Below, piece after piece: positions 24,560 to 36,274 of a DNA stretch of 64,000 nucleotides. Source of the DNA: Leucaena leucocephala (Eukaryota > Streptophyta > Magnoliopsida > Fabales > Fabaceae). Both the position numbers and the translations under genes were made by a program. Where the stretch lies: assembly GCA_037074615.1 (NCBI GenBank), contig CM073534.1:7746861-7810860 (forward strand). The letters run 5' to 3'. The notes beneath the pieces were generated by a model. It was not told the origin of the DNA and made no database searches. It saw nothing but the letters and a program-made list of their open reading frames with translations. Position 1 is the first letter of the stretch, and each line of letters starts with the position of its first letter.

Positions 24560-27530
24560 CCATGAAATATCCTAATTTTTATACATCTTAGGGACCAAAT
24601 GGTAGCATCTGGAACCATTTTTAAAGTCATTGAAGTCAAATTACACAATTTAGAATTTTACTCTACCATGTACTTTTCACTATATAAATTTCAGAGAAGT
24701 AAACTGACTTCAAAAAATCATAATTAAATCTAGAAAAATCAAAATAAAGTTGTTCAAATTGCTACACAAAGCTAACTTAATGCTATTTCAGGAAAAAATA
24801 ACTTGTTGACCACGCCTTGACCCAGTCAATGTCAGTCAATACTCAAAGTTTACTGTTTATCCAATGTCCTTCCCCTGATTCCAGCATTTTTGGTCCCAAC
24901 TTTAAAAAATCATATCTCCATGTGTAGACTTCCAAATAAGACGTTCTATATATCAAATTGAAGCTTGATATATCTACTATTTATTGGTAAAATATCATAC
25001 ATTTATTTAATTATTTACTATTTTTAGTTATAGCTCAAATATTACTATCTCCCCACGAGTCACTGTTCACAGTGATAATTTCCAGCAACTAATTTATACA
25101 TACATCAATCACATATCAATCATGCTAAATAATTATTAACTTCTCTTCATGCATCTTTATCTCCTCCATCTTGAGAAGACCTACTGTAATTGGATTGATA
25201 TGGAAGGGGTGAGATTTTTGGGAAAATATCAGTAACAAACGAAAACTATATAATGTATGCAACTATATGCTTGATGTTACTATATGTGCACTTAATGATC
25301 ATGCTTGCATAATGATAACATACATGCTTCCATGTTACTTAATTATAACATATGGCCATAACATAAAAAGAAACAAAGCATTACTTAATCATACATGCTT
25401 TACATCATCAATATAAGTAAACATCACATAAAATATCCAAGCAGTATAAACATACAAGTAGGTAAGTTTACTACCTAACGTGTAGCATTTCCTCTAGCTC
25501 TTAGCCTTTGCTTTAAGGTTCCTTCTTTTCATATGTCAGAGCCTATATATGGCATAATAATATCTTCATTATTATCCTATCCAGTATAACTCTACTTAAC
25601 TCATGCTTAACTTGAGGTAATACCCTTAATCTGACAATCCTCTAACTCTCTTTCTATCAACAGCTAACCTTCTCAAGAGAGATATTTTTCTATTATAACT
25701 ATTAAATTTATAAAAAAATCCTCTAATTTATTAGAGTATGGATTATAATAAATTACTTACCTTATTCCTAAGCTTGCCAAATCCCTAAACTCTTTGAATT
25801 GCTCATAACTTCGCCAGAACTCCTCCTTTTTCCTTCTTTTCTTTCTCTTCCTTTCTTTCTTTCTCTCTTTCTCTTTTTCTCTCTTCTTTCTCTTGCTTTT
25901 CATTGCTTGGCCATGAGTGAAATGGAAGGGGGTGGGGTATTTATAGGTAGAGGGGGTATAATAGATGACTCAGATCGAATCGCGATAAACGACTAAGATC
26001 GCTTAGCTTTCTTAAGAAGCTTCGCCTGCATCATCATGATGACATCATTATCCTAGATGACTCATCAAAATGACATCATCCATGGACAGCTCACATGCTT
26101 AGGTGGCACAATGGTGGGGCCCTTGGGATACCTCACCAGCTGACTTAGTATTTCCAAAGAATTCTAAAGTCCTGTCCTAGAATGAACGACTGAGATCGTT
26201 CCATGTGTCCTTAGCTTTTTCTTCTTTCCCTATACTCATGCCATGTGGCACCTTGTGGGTCCTATGAGGATACTTTTCATGCCACCTCATGGTTTTAGAT
26301 GAGCCGAAAGCTCTATCTGATCATTTTTCCCAATTCTATCTTTAACCAGGTAACTGTGCTTTATTGAAAATCACTAAAATATTATTTTAATATCACTTTG
26401 ACCCACATAACTCTTGGGCCACATTTTTAGACCCTTGAAATGCTATCTTGGCCTCTAATCAAGCTCAACCACTCTGGTGGCTCGATTCCCAAAAAATATC
26501 CCTTAGCAAATTACCAAAATGCCTTTGGTTACTCTTTATTTCCTTGAATAATTATAGGGACATTATTATCTTTTCATATTTTGCCAGAGTATTTTCTGAC
26601 CTTAGTCAATTATCCGGATAACCTTCCTTGACTGTCTAACCCTAGTCAAATGACCAAAATACCCTTTACTCACTCTTTAGTTATTTTATAATAGAATGGT
26701 ATTTTCGTCATTTCGCACTTTTTTTGCATATTTCTGGGCGCTTACCTCTTTAACTGATAAACTGATATCATAGGCATGGGCCTCACTTGGCATCATCATA
26801 GGCCTCTCTGTGACATCATTTGAGCTCATTCAGCCATAACTTGCTTACTACTAAGTTTCATAATCAGATTGCTAGTGTTCACAATCTCCTGTCAAAATTT
26901 ATTAAAACGTGAATAACTTTCTCTATAGAACTTCTTTCAAAGTTCTGTTAGATCCATGACATCTGGCGTCATAGGACACACATTCCTATAACTTTTCACT
27001 TATATCTGAGGTCCATAGGATCTAATAAAATTTTAGATAATTTTTAAACTATCAGATAAATATCTGCTATCTGGAACTCTAATAAAATTTATGTATCATG
27101 CTAGATTAATCAGCATAACTTTCTCTATCTACCAATGAATTTTGGGACTGAAATGTTTTCGGGCAGTTCTAAGTCTTTTATGATTGAATTTCCTATAATT
27201 ACAATTTTGCCCTTGAAAACTTTTGAAAATTACACTTTAGTCCATCAACTTTTTATAATTACACTTAATGGCCTACAACTTGTATCTACTTTCATTTTTA
27301 GCTTTAGGACTTTTAGACTTTTCAATTTAGTTCCTTTCTTTTTTCACAATGACCATTTTGCCCCAAGGGCTTTCACTATTTACAACTCAGTCCCTGATCT
27401 TTCACTTTCTTACAGTTTAGTCCCTGAACATCATATATATACTTATGAGACTTTTGCTCTACAAGGTCTGGTAGCATACCTTTTTTAGGCTACATACTGG
27501 GTTTCTATGTCTAAAAATCAGAATATGACA
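24560..27530 (-). mobile_element. Right arm of the nested palindrome: LTR-like sequence, minus orientation
   Basis: Read on the minus strand the arm starts TGTCATATTCTGATTTTTAG at 27530, a typical LTR start. It reaches a TATA-like CCTATAAATACCCC at about 25945 and continues to the palindrome centre near 24470. Sequence of the host Mutator-like element resumes at 27531 (CCCCAACTTTT). No gag-pol remnant lies between the arms, only ~180 bp of non-matching DNA. The ORFs at 25799-25996 and 27135-27488 are chance frames within it. Confidence 0.65.
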
Positions 27531-27763
27531 CCCCAACTTTTAACTCCCTCTTACTACAAACTGTAAACCCACTTACCCATAACCAATAAAATGAACAATG
27601 ACAACAACATAGTCGTGATCGGATGAGTAAAAGAGGAATATTTGTGTCAAAAACTTACACTTTCTCTTTTCTAACTTCCACACTTCAAAAACGTCACCTT
27701 CCCATGCGCACCAACGCTTCCTTCCTCACTTCTTCTGCCTTAGTATACGTTGTTCATAACTTA

Positions 27764-27862
27764 GGGACATATCGGTACTTGTGACCAATATGTCTTTTTA
27801 CAAATTCATATACTCTATTTGAAATTTTGAATTTCATAAGGTGTTTTCATGTCTTTTTTCCC
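27764..27862 (-). repeat. Right terminal inverted repeat of the Mutator-like element
   Basis: Reverse complement of the arm at 13874-13970, with a few substitutions. It is followed by TATAACGTA, the presumed target duplication (27863-27871). Confidence 0.85.
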
Positions 27863-27871
27863 TATAACGTA

Positions 27872-29209
27872 ATAAAATAGTCCGAACCATTATAATGAAA
27901 TTGTTAAGATTTAATTAAATAATAGAATAGCATGTCATAATTAGTTCTTAGTTGGAGTGGTAAGTAATTTTATTTTCATAAGGAGAAAAATACAAATAGG
28001 AAACACACTTGTTGGGATAGATGAAAATTGTGTGCTCTAAACCTTAGAAGAGATAGTCTCAAGTCCAAAGTAGTTTGAAGATACCCTTGATTAAATTAAA
28101 AAAAATAGCATGTGATAATTAATAAAATCATCCTTTAAAATGAAATATAAAAATATTTTATCATATATATGAAGTAAAAGGTTTTTTATATTAAAAAGTG
28201 TAGAGATTCCCTTGATTAAATAATAATAATATGTTATAATTAATAAAATCATCTTTTTTACCAAAATAAAATCATTCTTTATAATGCATATAAAAATATT
28301 CTATCATATATAAGGGATGTAATAGGTTTTTATATGCAAAAATTAAAAAATAATAATTTTAATATAAATATTATAAAAGAAGAAGGAAGAAATATAAATA
28401 AAATAATGAGTATATTTATTAACTTTTAATTAGTTACTATTTTTTCTCTTCTTAAACCAAATAAAAATTATTAAAATAGCGTCCCTCTACATCAACGAGT
28501 TATTAGTAGAGGTGGTAAGTAATCTCATAGTAAGAAGAAGAATATAAATTTAAATTACGAGAAATACACTTGTTAAGAGAAACGAAACATTTTGCGCCCT
28601 AACATTTAAAAGGGATTATACCATTGATTAAATAAAAAATTACATTACCTCCCCTCCATTTAACCAATCACACCCTTAGGTTATGTATGTTTGTTTTAGA
28701 GAAAAACTATTCATAGAATTTTGATAAAATTAAAAATATGTAAATTATTCTAATAAATACGTATTAATTAATTAATTTCAGCCGAGTTTGTTGAAATTGC
28801 AAACCGTTGACAATTCACAATTTATTCTAATCGTTGAAATTAAATAAATATGAAACTTGTTGTAATAAATATCTCTGATTTCTTTACAATTTCCTAAAAA
28901 CTACCCGTTGACATTCATAATTGGATTGTTGGCAAAAAATATGCATTCATACTTGGAAACTTCAATAATATGTAATCAATGAACAATGACAACCAACGGC
29001 TACTTGCCGGAAGTATCGCATTTTTGGCCAAAATTAAAAATGGTTGACTTCTATAAATGAAAATGGCTTTCATTCTAAAGTAGAATTAAAAAGAAAATCC
29101 TTCGTTATCTTACCAACAAGCACATTTATTTTATTATGGCAACAATAATTGTTACGTTGCAGTGTATATATAGACTCTAATTAATTAGTGAATCCTTGCA
29201 AAAAAAAAT
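27872..29209. other. Intergenic DNA with a diverged direct repeat
   Basis: A segment at about 27945-28100 (GTTCTTAGTTGGAGTGGTAAGTAAT..., AAACACACTTGTTGGGA) recurs diverged at about 28490-28640 (GTTATTAGTAGAGGTGGTAA..., AAATACACTTGTTAAGA) in the same orientation. The block at about 29040-29100 matches the one near 9718. No gene is seen. Confidence 0.5.
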
Positions 29210-29465
29210 TATACAAATTTTTTTAGAAAGAGATTAGGCCCATCTACGATATAATGGCAGGGCGAAGTCTCCCTTTCTCTTAGGCAATACCAATATCAGG
29301 CAGGGCGAACCGTCTATTACCCTCAAGCGTAAATCTAGGCACATAGGAGTTAGGATATCTCTCTAAGTACAGCGACTGGAACCACAATAAAGTGGTACTC
29401 CCTAAAGTTCAAACACGCTCTAAATAGTCACATATCTCATCCTTTCGCTAACTAAACCTACGGAT
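29210..29465 (+). repeat. Dispersed repeat family R2, long copy
   Basis: The copy contains GGCAGGGCGAAGTCTCCCTT, TCTTAGGCAATACCAATATC, CTATTACCC, AAATCTAGGCACATAGGAGT, GGAACCACAATAAAGTGGTA, and CTCATCCTTTCGCTAACTAA. It is collinear over about 240 bp with 44975-45230, and its first half matches 7620-7735. No poly(A) tail, RNA polymerase III box or target duplication was recognised. Confidence 0.65.
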
Positions 29466-31591
29466 GATGGGTTGAATCCTTGCAAGTTATAATTACAATA
29501 AGCTGTTCAATGTTTTAAAAATATATAGATCAGCCCATCTTCTTCTTCTTTTTTTAAACTTTTAACAAAAAGAAGATAAATTATAACTTTTAATTTTTTT
29601 TTCCTTGTGGAATTAAGATGAAAAAGTAAAAAATGCGTTTGCTAACAAAAGCAAAAAAAAAATGCCTCTATTATTTTTTCTTTTGATTACATCACAGGAT
29701 TTAAATCCTTAATAAGGTACAATGGCATTTCATTTTTTATTTAAATTATTTTCAATTATTTTATATTCCATCAAACATCACTTGATAAAAATTTGTTTCT
29801 TTTCAGTCTTACACTAAATAAACATAATTTTTTATTATTTATTTTTTTTTCTTTCCCATTATCAATATACATACGTATTTGAATATATAAAATCCAATGG
29901 ACACATTGATATATTCCGTTATAGGGGGACAATGCCTCTATTATATTTTTCTTTTGGTTACCGGATTCCTTAATAAGAGACAATGACATTTTATCTTAAT
30001 TATGAACGTGTCTCATATAAGAGAATTTATCCCTATATAAGGTTTCATAAAATTATTAAATTATTGACAAGTTTTATGAGATTTTAGGGGAGAAATTTTA
30101 ATTATAAAATGACTATCTTATCTTCATTTATTAAAAATAATAAGTAAGATGATATAAATTATAATTTTATATGCGTAATTGACAAATTAGAGAATAACAA
30201 ATGACAACTTATATAGTATAGAGTTCAGTTAATTAAAAAATAATTTTAATATAAAATAAATTTAATACATTTGACTATTTTTGCTAATATTTTAATTTTG
30301 GTGATGTGGTTATTGATTACCTATATTTAAAATCAAAATGAGTAATATAAAACCTTTAACAAATGACACTTTAAAATTAAGAATAATACTATTCATTTTT
30401 CAAACTATGATCAAACAAGCAAGGAACATTGTACTTGTAATTCTATAAATGTATATATATGTTAATTGTCAGGTGTGTTAGCTTATAGAGAATAAATTTA
30501 AAAAAAATAATAAAATAATTTTAAAAAATATATTTTATTTGAAAAGCAATTATAAAAAAAATAAGACTTTAAGTTATTGTTAGTAGAATGATTTTTTATA
30601 AATAAATTATTAAAATAGATATAAAATAAAATAATAATTATATAATTAAAAAAAGATAGAAGACCTGATAAAATAACAAAAAATTATAGCGATAAAATTG
30701 TTATTTTTTTATAAAAATATGTAAAATATATATATAAGTTGTTGTGATTCGGTTTTTAAGAAACTATAATTTTAAATGAAAGAAATTTTAATTTTATCAA
30801 TAATAAATTTTAACATAAAAATAAATATTTAGATAGTTTTAGATTTAAAAGAGTCTGATTTTTTTTTTCAAACTAAACACACACACGTCATACCACGTGA
30901 ATGATGTATTCGCCTCTTAATTAATTGACCTTCGAAAGCAACAAGTTAGATCAAGACCAGTTGTTCTTTGCCTTCACATTCCCCCCAAAAATTTTCTACT
31001 TCAATCATCACCGGCTTTTGCTTGCATAACATATTATTACGGCACAAAGCGGTGCTAAAAATGGGGATCGTCTATCCAACCCATCAAAACAAAGATTCAA
31101 ACATTAATAATTTAGTTAGCATTGAATTGAGGTTAATACAATTATTATTAAAATAATATAATTTAATTAAAATATTTATTTATAATATTAAATAAAGTAA
31201 TATCTAAATAAAAAATATGAATTTACAGCTAAATAAAATATTTATATATAAATCATACATAATCTAATAAAATATAATTATTAAAATATAAAAATGATAG
31301 ACTGTTGTTTTTTTAATTTAAAATAATTTTGTTTCAGGATGAGAAGAGAAAACAAATAAATTTTAACACAGTTAACCTATCTTGATTAGACATATTAGAT
31401 GATTAATTCAACTCTTGATCAGACAGATTAGAGGATTAATTCATCAGTTCACTTATATAACCGACCGAATCAAAAACTAGATGTTCTGTCTGAATAAGAT
31501 TGTACATGTATATAAATTTAAAAATAATAATTACACGTAAATTAAGAAAATTAATAAACATACTCTATTAGTTATTTTAACTTACATATTT
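29466..31591. other. AT-rich intergenic DNA, no gene seen
   Basis: Long A/T runs dominate. A segment at about 30473-30890 starts GTGTGTTAGCTTATAGAG and ends CAAACTAAACACACACAC, which could be the inverted ends of a short MITE, but the match is too weak to call. Short ORFs at 29771-29989 and 30968-31156 show no similarity to known proteins. Confidence 0.45.
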
Positions 31592-31599
31592 TATGCACT

Positions 31600-32388
31600 T
31601 AGAGGTATGTATGGACAGAATTAAGTAGGGTAGCCTCTTACTAAGTGCCCTGTTTAAAAAAAGCATAGGTTATATTTTATAGTTCGATGTCCAGTCATAC
31701 CCGATAAAAACCTTAATCATTTTGGGCTGGGCACAAATGAGCTAGGTATGACCAAATTGTGATGCCATACTCATATTGTAAAAAAAATATGTAATTATAA
31801 ATTTCTAAAATAATATCATATTCATGTGTTTTCAAAAGTTAAATAATATCCATAATCCACTAAGAATAAGACAACAAAAAGATAATAATTAAAGTATTGA
31901 AATTAATTGCATATAAAAAATAAGCCTTGAAATCTAAGTAGTTTGTAATTATAACTTTACATCAATCTCCCCAATATTAACAAATATGAAGCATCTAAAA
32001 AAATAAAATAAATAATTATAATTTTTAATATAATCATATGATGATTAACAAATTTAAAAAAGAAAAAAAATTAATATAGTTATAAATATTAAAAGATGCA
32101 ACTTATCTACTTAATTACTTATTTATAAAATGACAATCTAATTACCAGTAACTATCATATTCTCCCTTCTAAGTGTAGTATATAGGAAAAAATAAAAAAA
32201 TAAAAGAAGTGGTGCTCTCATGGGCAAGACAGGGGCAGTCGCCTGCCCGGTGCCTAGACTGAAAAAAATATGGGTTATATTTTATAGTCCGATGCCCAGC
32301 TCAGTCCTATATTTATCTGGTTGGTCTGTGCATTGTCATTGTGGGCTCTGGTAGGTATATTGAGCCATGAGCTTTATACACACCCCTA
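31600..32388. mobile_element. Non-autonomous hAT element (789 bp)
   Basis: The ends are TAGAGGTATGTATGG and, reversed, TAGGGGTGTGTATAAAG, an imperfect terminal inverted repeat. Flanks TATGCACT (31592-31599) and CATACACT (32389-32396) match at 6 of 8 bases, fitting an aged 8-bp hAT duplication. Inside, a ~90-bp block (GGTTATATTTTATAGT.CGATG.CCAG) occurs twice in direct orientation, near 31668 and 32272. No transposase is encoded. Confidence 0.65.
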
Positions 32389-32396
32389 CATACACT

Positions 32397-35300
32397 ATTC
32401 ATATTTTATTTTAGTGTGTGAATGGAACTTGTCGTATTTATATGCTTTTGTATTTTATTGTGTACTCAACGATTATTAAAACTTTTGTGAGATATTTATT
32501 AATATATTATAATCTATTTAGATATTAATTAAGATAATTAATAAATATTTTTTCATATAGCCCGTAGTCATTTGGAACTAATCTAAAGTGGGTACCTAAC
32601 TCATTTTATTAAGATTAATTTTATTATAGTAGAAATTTAACAACAACAGTACATAATTATTTAGCGATAGTTTTCTAAGTACCAGAGCTATAACTTAGTT
32701 TTCCTGCTCACTCTCATAAGGTTCTTTATTGGTGATGACAATATACAAGTTGCTATTACTATGCCTAAACACCAACTAGAATAACTTGTTTTTTTTATCT
32801 AAATATGTTCTCTGATTGACAGGTTTATGAGTTAAGTTTCAGTTCTTCATATCAGTTAAACTAATAGCAAAAAGTATTTATAAGTTTTTTGTTACATCTC
32901 AGATATATTTTATGCTTATATATATTATAATCTGGATAGATTAGATTATGTATAAGGTGTTTTTATTCAAACATGTGGTATCAAAGTCTTGTTTGAGATT
33001 CCCTTGCATTGCTTGATAATTTATAATCCTCATGAGTAATAATTTGAGATAGAATATGGGATACAGGAACCTCTAAAAATCATAATTTATTAATTTTTTA
33101 CCGTAACCTATTTGATCTTTTGCAGATGTGATTTTGCAAGAGTTGCCAGAAATTGGAAGGTCAAAATCGTTGTGCGAGTTGCTAAGAGATCAATGATAGA
33201 GCTCGCCAAAAAGCGTAGAACGAGTTGTCGTGAGTCACCTATCGAAAATCGCCTACCAAAGTCGCTAGTGTAAACTGCTGGAGGGGAAGCGTCGCAAACA
33301 CTACAATTGTCATTGAGTCACATCGTGGCCGCTCATGGATCCTAGACATTTTTTTTTGTTTTGTTTATAGAAAATATATTTAAACTCTGTTTTAGATTTT
33401 TGTATATCTGCCATTCATTTTATTTCCAAACAAATATTTTGAGCAATTTAGTTTATTTTTTTAGAAATATATTGGTTCAAAATAAATTAATTCCTTTTAA
33501 GTCTATTATGTCATTTTAAATATTATTACATGCACTACAAATATTTAAATAAAAAATTAATTTATTTATTATTTTGATATTTAAAAAAAGGTATTTACAA
33601 AATTTAATTTTAATTTTTTATTTAATTTCATATTTTATAAATTTATTCTTGACAATTAAATTAACTATTAAATTTTATAAAAAAATTGAGTTAAAATTAA
33701 TTTATTAAATATTTTTTAGTGTATGAAATAATGGGAGAATTTAAATTAAATTATTTAGTCATATTTATTAATTAAATTAATTTATTAAATACTCTATTAA
33801 GTTGTGTATATTTAGATCTTTAATACACATTAATAATATTTATAATTAGCATATAATCCCCTTAGGAGTAACTACAATATCCTTATTCATTTGATTTTAT
33901 TGCATGTATTAATTAATCACATATAGATTTGCAATATTGATTGTAATTAAATATATAGTTATGATTTATCTTTACCATTGGTAGATATTTCATATTTGCA
34001 CGTTTAATTAAGGTATAATAGAATTGCCTTGTTATTTTCTAAATAATCCACATGTATTGAAAAAGTATAAATACATTATAGTTTTATCATTTAAGTTAAA
34101 TACATGCTATAAATGTCTTTGCCCACATGTAGACATTGATAATATATATTTATTACTGCTTGCATGCTATATTTGGCTCAACATGCATATATGACCAAAT
34201 GAATTGTGATTGTTTCAAATTCTAACTTGCTTGTTTGTACATTTGTTTATTTTTATTTTACAGATCCAATTATTGCCCCCAGGATCATAGTTGATGTAAG
34301 CAACAAAACAATCTTAGATGTCATCACTAATTATACTTATTGGAGAGATGATATTTTGTTCTAACTCAGTTTCTTAGACATAGATTATGTCTTAAGATAT
34401 GAAAAACTTTCGAGACCAGATGACACCTCCAATGACAAAGAGGCAATGGAAATTATATATTTATGAGTCTAATCCTTCCGATAACAGTCTACACAAGAAT
34501 CAAATTTTAAATAATTTAAAGATAGAAAAATTTTATTTTTATTTAATCTTTTGATTTTATCATATATTAGTCTTATAAAAGAATGAACTAATTGAGAGAA
34601 ATTAGTCCATATGCTCAGTAAAAAAGAAAAAAAAATATTGAGATATGTGTAACCTATCATCAACTATATATAAAATAAAAAATATTTATTTATATATAAT
34701 TAAAAATATATTTATATATAATTTAAAAAGAGTTGTACTCCTTACAAATAAATTGTATCTGCTCGATAACTTTGATCCTTATATATTTTGGGCAATAAAT
34801 TTTGTTATGGGAAGTTTGCTTAGCCATTTTCTTTTTTATTTTGTTCTTATAACATTTTGCAATGATGAATAAAACGTGTACTATATTTATTTAAAATAAA
34901 AAAGGTAATAATTATAATGTGGACAAAAATACATTAACCTTTTTGTGAGCTTCTACTAAAAAAGTGTGTTAAAGAATAAAAAGGTGGGGGTGGAGGGATA
35001 TTTAAGAAATTAAAAAAATAGTGAGTGTTCAAAGTCAAAGTTGGCGATAAAAAGCATTGAAAGTGAAAAGTTGATAACCATGTAAATTTTACTTAAAGAA
35101 ATGAAAACTGGCCAAGTGGCTCATAGCTGTCGACATAAAACTTTTTTTACTGTTCTTTAGTATATAATTTAATTTAAAATTATTATTAATTTTAAATATA
35201 AAATATTTTTTATATTTATTAATTTTTTAAATTATTTCTATAAATACTCCTTTAATAATATTTAAATAAGAGGAAGTAAAAAGAGAATTAAGAAAGATAA

Positions 35301-35757
35301 AGAAAGTATTTTAAAAAACTCATGCTATACTAACTTATATTAAATATCAAAAGATTATTAAAATACTCCTTCCAATTGATAATGTAGGAGCTATAAGTTA
35401 CATGGAAAGATTAAAAAAATTAATTAACTAAGTTAACTATAAAAAAATGTATATATATATTTTTAAAAAAATATACTGTTTGATAATTTATATTCAAATT
35501 ATCCCTTAATAAAAATTTATTTAATATATACAATTTATATAAAGATAATTAAAAATAATTTTAAATTTAAAAATATGTTTCGTATCAAACCTTAAAACAA
35601 ATTGCATTTGAAACTTCTTATTTTTTATATTATTTATTAAGACTGAACAAAGAACCTAGAGACTCGGTATACTTATTTTGACTTGTATTTATCTGAACAA
35701 AACTCAATTCAGTATCAAAAGAACATAAACAAATGAGATAAGACTAGGTTCAACCCA
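32397..35757. other. AT-rich intergenic DNA with a possible old copia 5' end
   Basis: At about 32968-32985, TGTGGTATCAAAGTC resembles a copia primer-binding site (initiator tRNA-Met type), preceded by TTCAAACA as a possible LTR end. A GC-richer stretch follows at 33125-33340, as seen in some copia leaders. No matching second LTR or pol was found, so this is tentative. The rest, including ORFs at 34469-34663 and 34645-34872, shows nothing recognisable. Confidence 0.35.
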
Positions 35758-35760
35758 TTA

Positions 35761-36271
35761 TGTATGTGTTTGGTAACTGCCAAAATTTAGATTTTGAAAA
35801 TTTTTAAAATGAATAGTTATATTTGTTCAAATCAGTTTTTGAACTAGATCACAGTTTAAAACTAAAGTTTTAGATAAATTAGTCAGAGTAACTTATGGAA
35901 CAGTAAAAGAGCTTATGAACTAACCAATTACTATATTACTTATACTTTTTTTTCACCATCTTTTCTATCTTCTAATCTTTTTTTACACCATCTCTCCTCC
36001 CTCTTCTATTTTTTCTTATATCCTCTTTTCTCTTTCCTTTCTTTTCTATACCCTCTATCTTCTCTTATCTCTCCTCTTTTCTCATTTAATACTCATATCA
36101 TTTTTCATAAGTTACCAATAATAAAAGTACTTCTGAAAATAACTATACAAATACTCATTTATTCAAAACTATTTTTTTTTTCATAAACTCTTCTCCAGAA
36201 ACCCTTTTCTAAAAGCTACCTAAAAGCCCATTTTTTATAAGCTATTTTTTAAAATCTTATCAAAATAGGCC
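35761..36271 (+). mobile_element. Tourist-like MITE, copy 1 (511 bp)
   Basis: The element starts TGTATGTGTTTGGTAACTG, ends ATCAAAATAGGCC, and is flanked by TTA on both sides (35758-35760 and 36272-36274), as expected of PIF/Harbinger-related MITEs. It shares with four other copies the order: GTTTAAAACTA.AGTTTTAGATAA, GTAACTTATGGAACAGTAAA AGAGCTTATGAAC, a CT-rich variable centre, CTCATTTAATACTCAT, ATACTCATTTATTCAAAA and CATAAACTCTT. Confidence 0.75.
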
Positions 36272-36274
36272 TTA

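Larger units (their letters stand above)
13874..27862. mobile_element. Mutator-like element with Ulp1-like gene, interrupted by a nested LTR palindrome
   Basis: Left end GGGGAAAAG... (13874-13970) and right end ...CTTTTTTCCC (27764-27862) are inverted repeats about 98 bp long. They share long exact blocks, for example CTTATGAAATTCAAAATTTC on both arms. Flanks TATAATATA and TATAACGTA match at 7 of 9 positions, as expected of an aged 9-bp Mutator duplication. Inside are a plant-mobile-domain/Ulp1-like gene remnant (+), a ~110-bp tandem array and a MURA transposase remnant (-), converging on the array. The right part is split by a ~6.4 kb palindromic LTR insertion (about 21150-27530), so the original element was near 7.6 kb. 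MULEs with an added Ulp1-like gene are known in plants (Kaonashi type). This copy is defective. Confidence 0.75.

Noticed and set aside
27135..27488. 117-codon plus-strand ORF
   Set aside because: It lies within the LTR-like right arm and is broken in the matching left arm, so it is a chance frame.
30473..30890. Possible MITE with GTGTGTTAG / CAAACTAAACACAC ends
   Set aside because: The inverted ends match poorly and no target duplication or second copy was found.
32968..32985. TGTGGTATCAAAGTC as the primer site of another copia element
   Set aside because: Only a short, imperfect match. No paired LTRs or pol were found, so it is mentioned only in the interval note.
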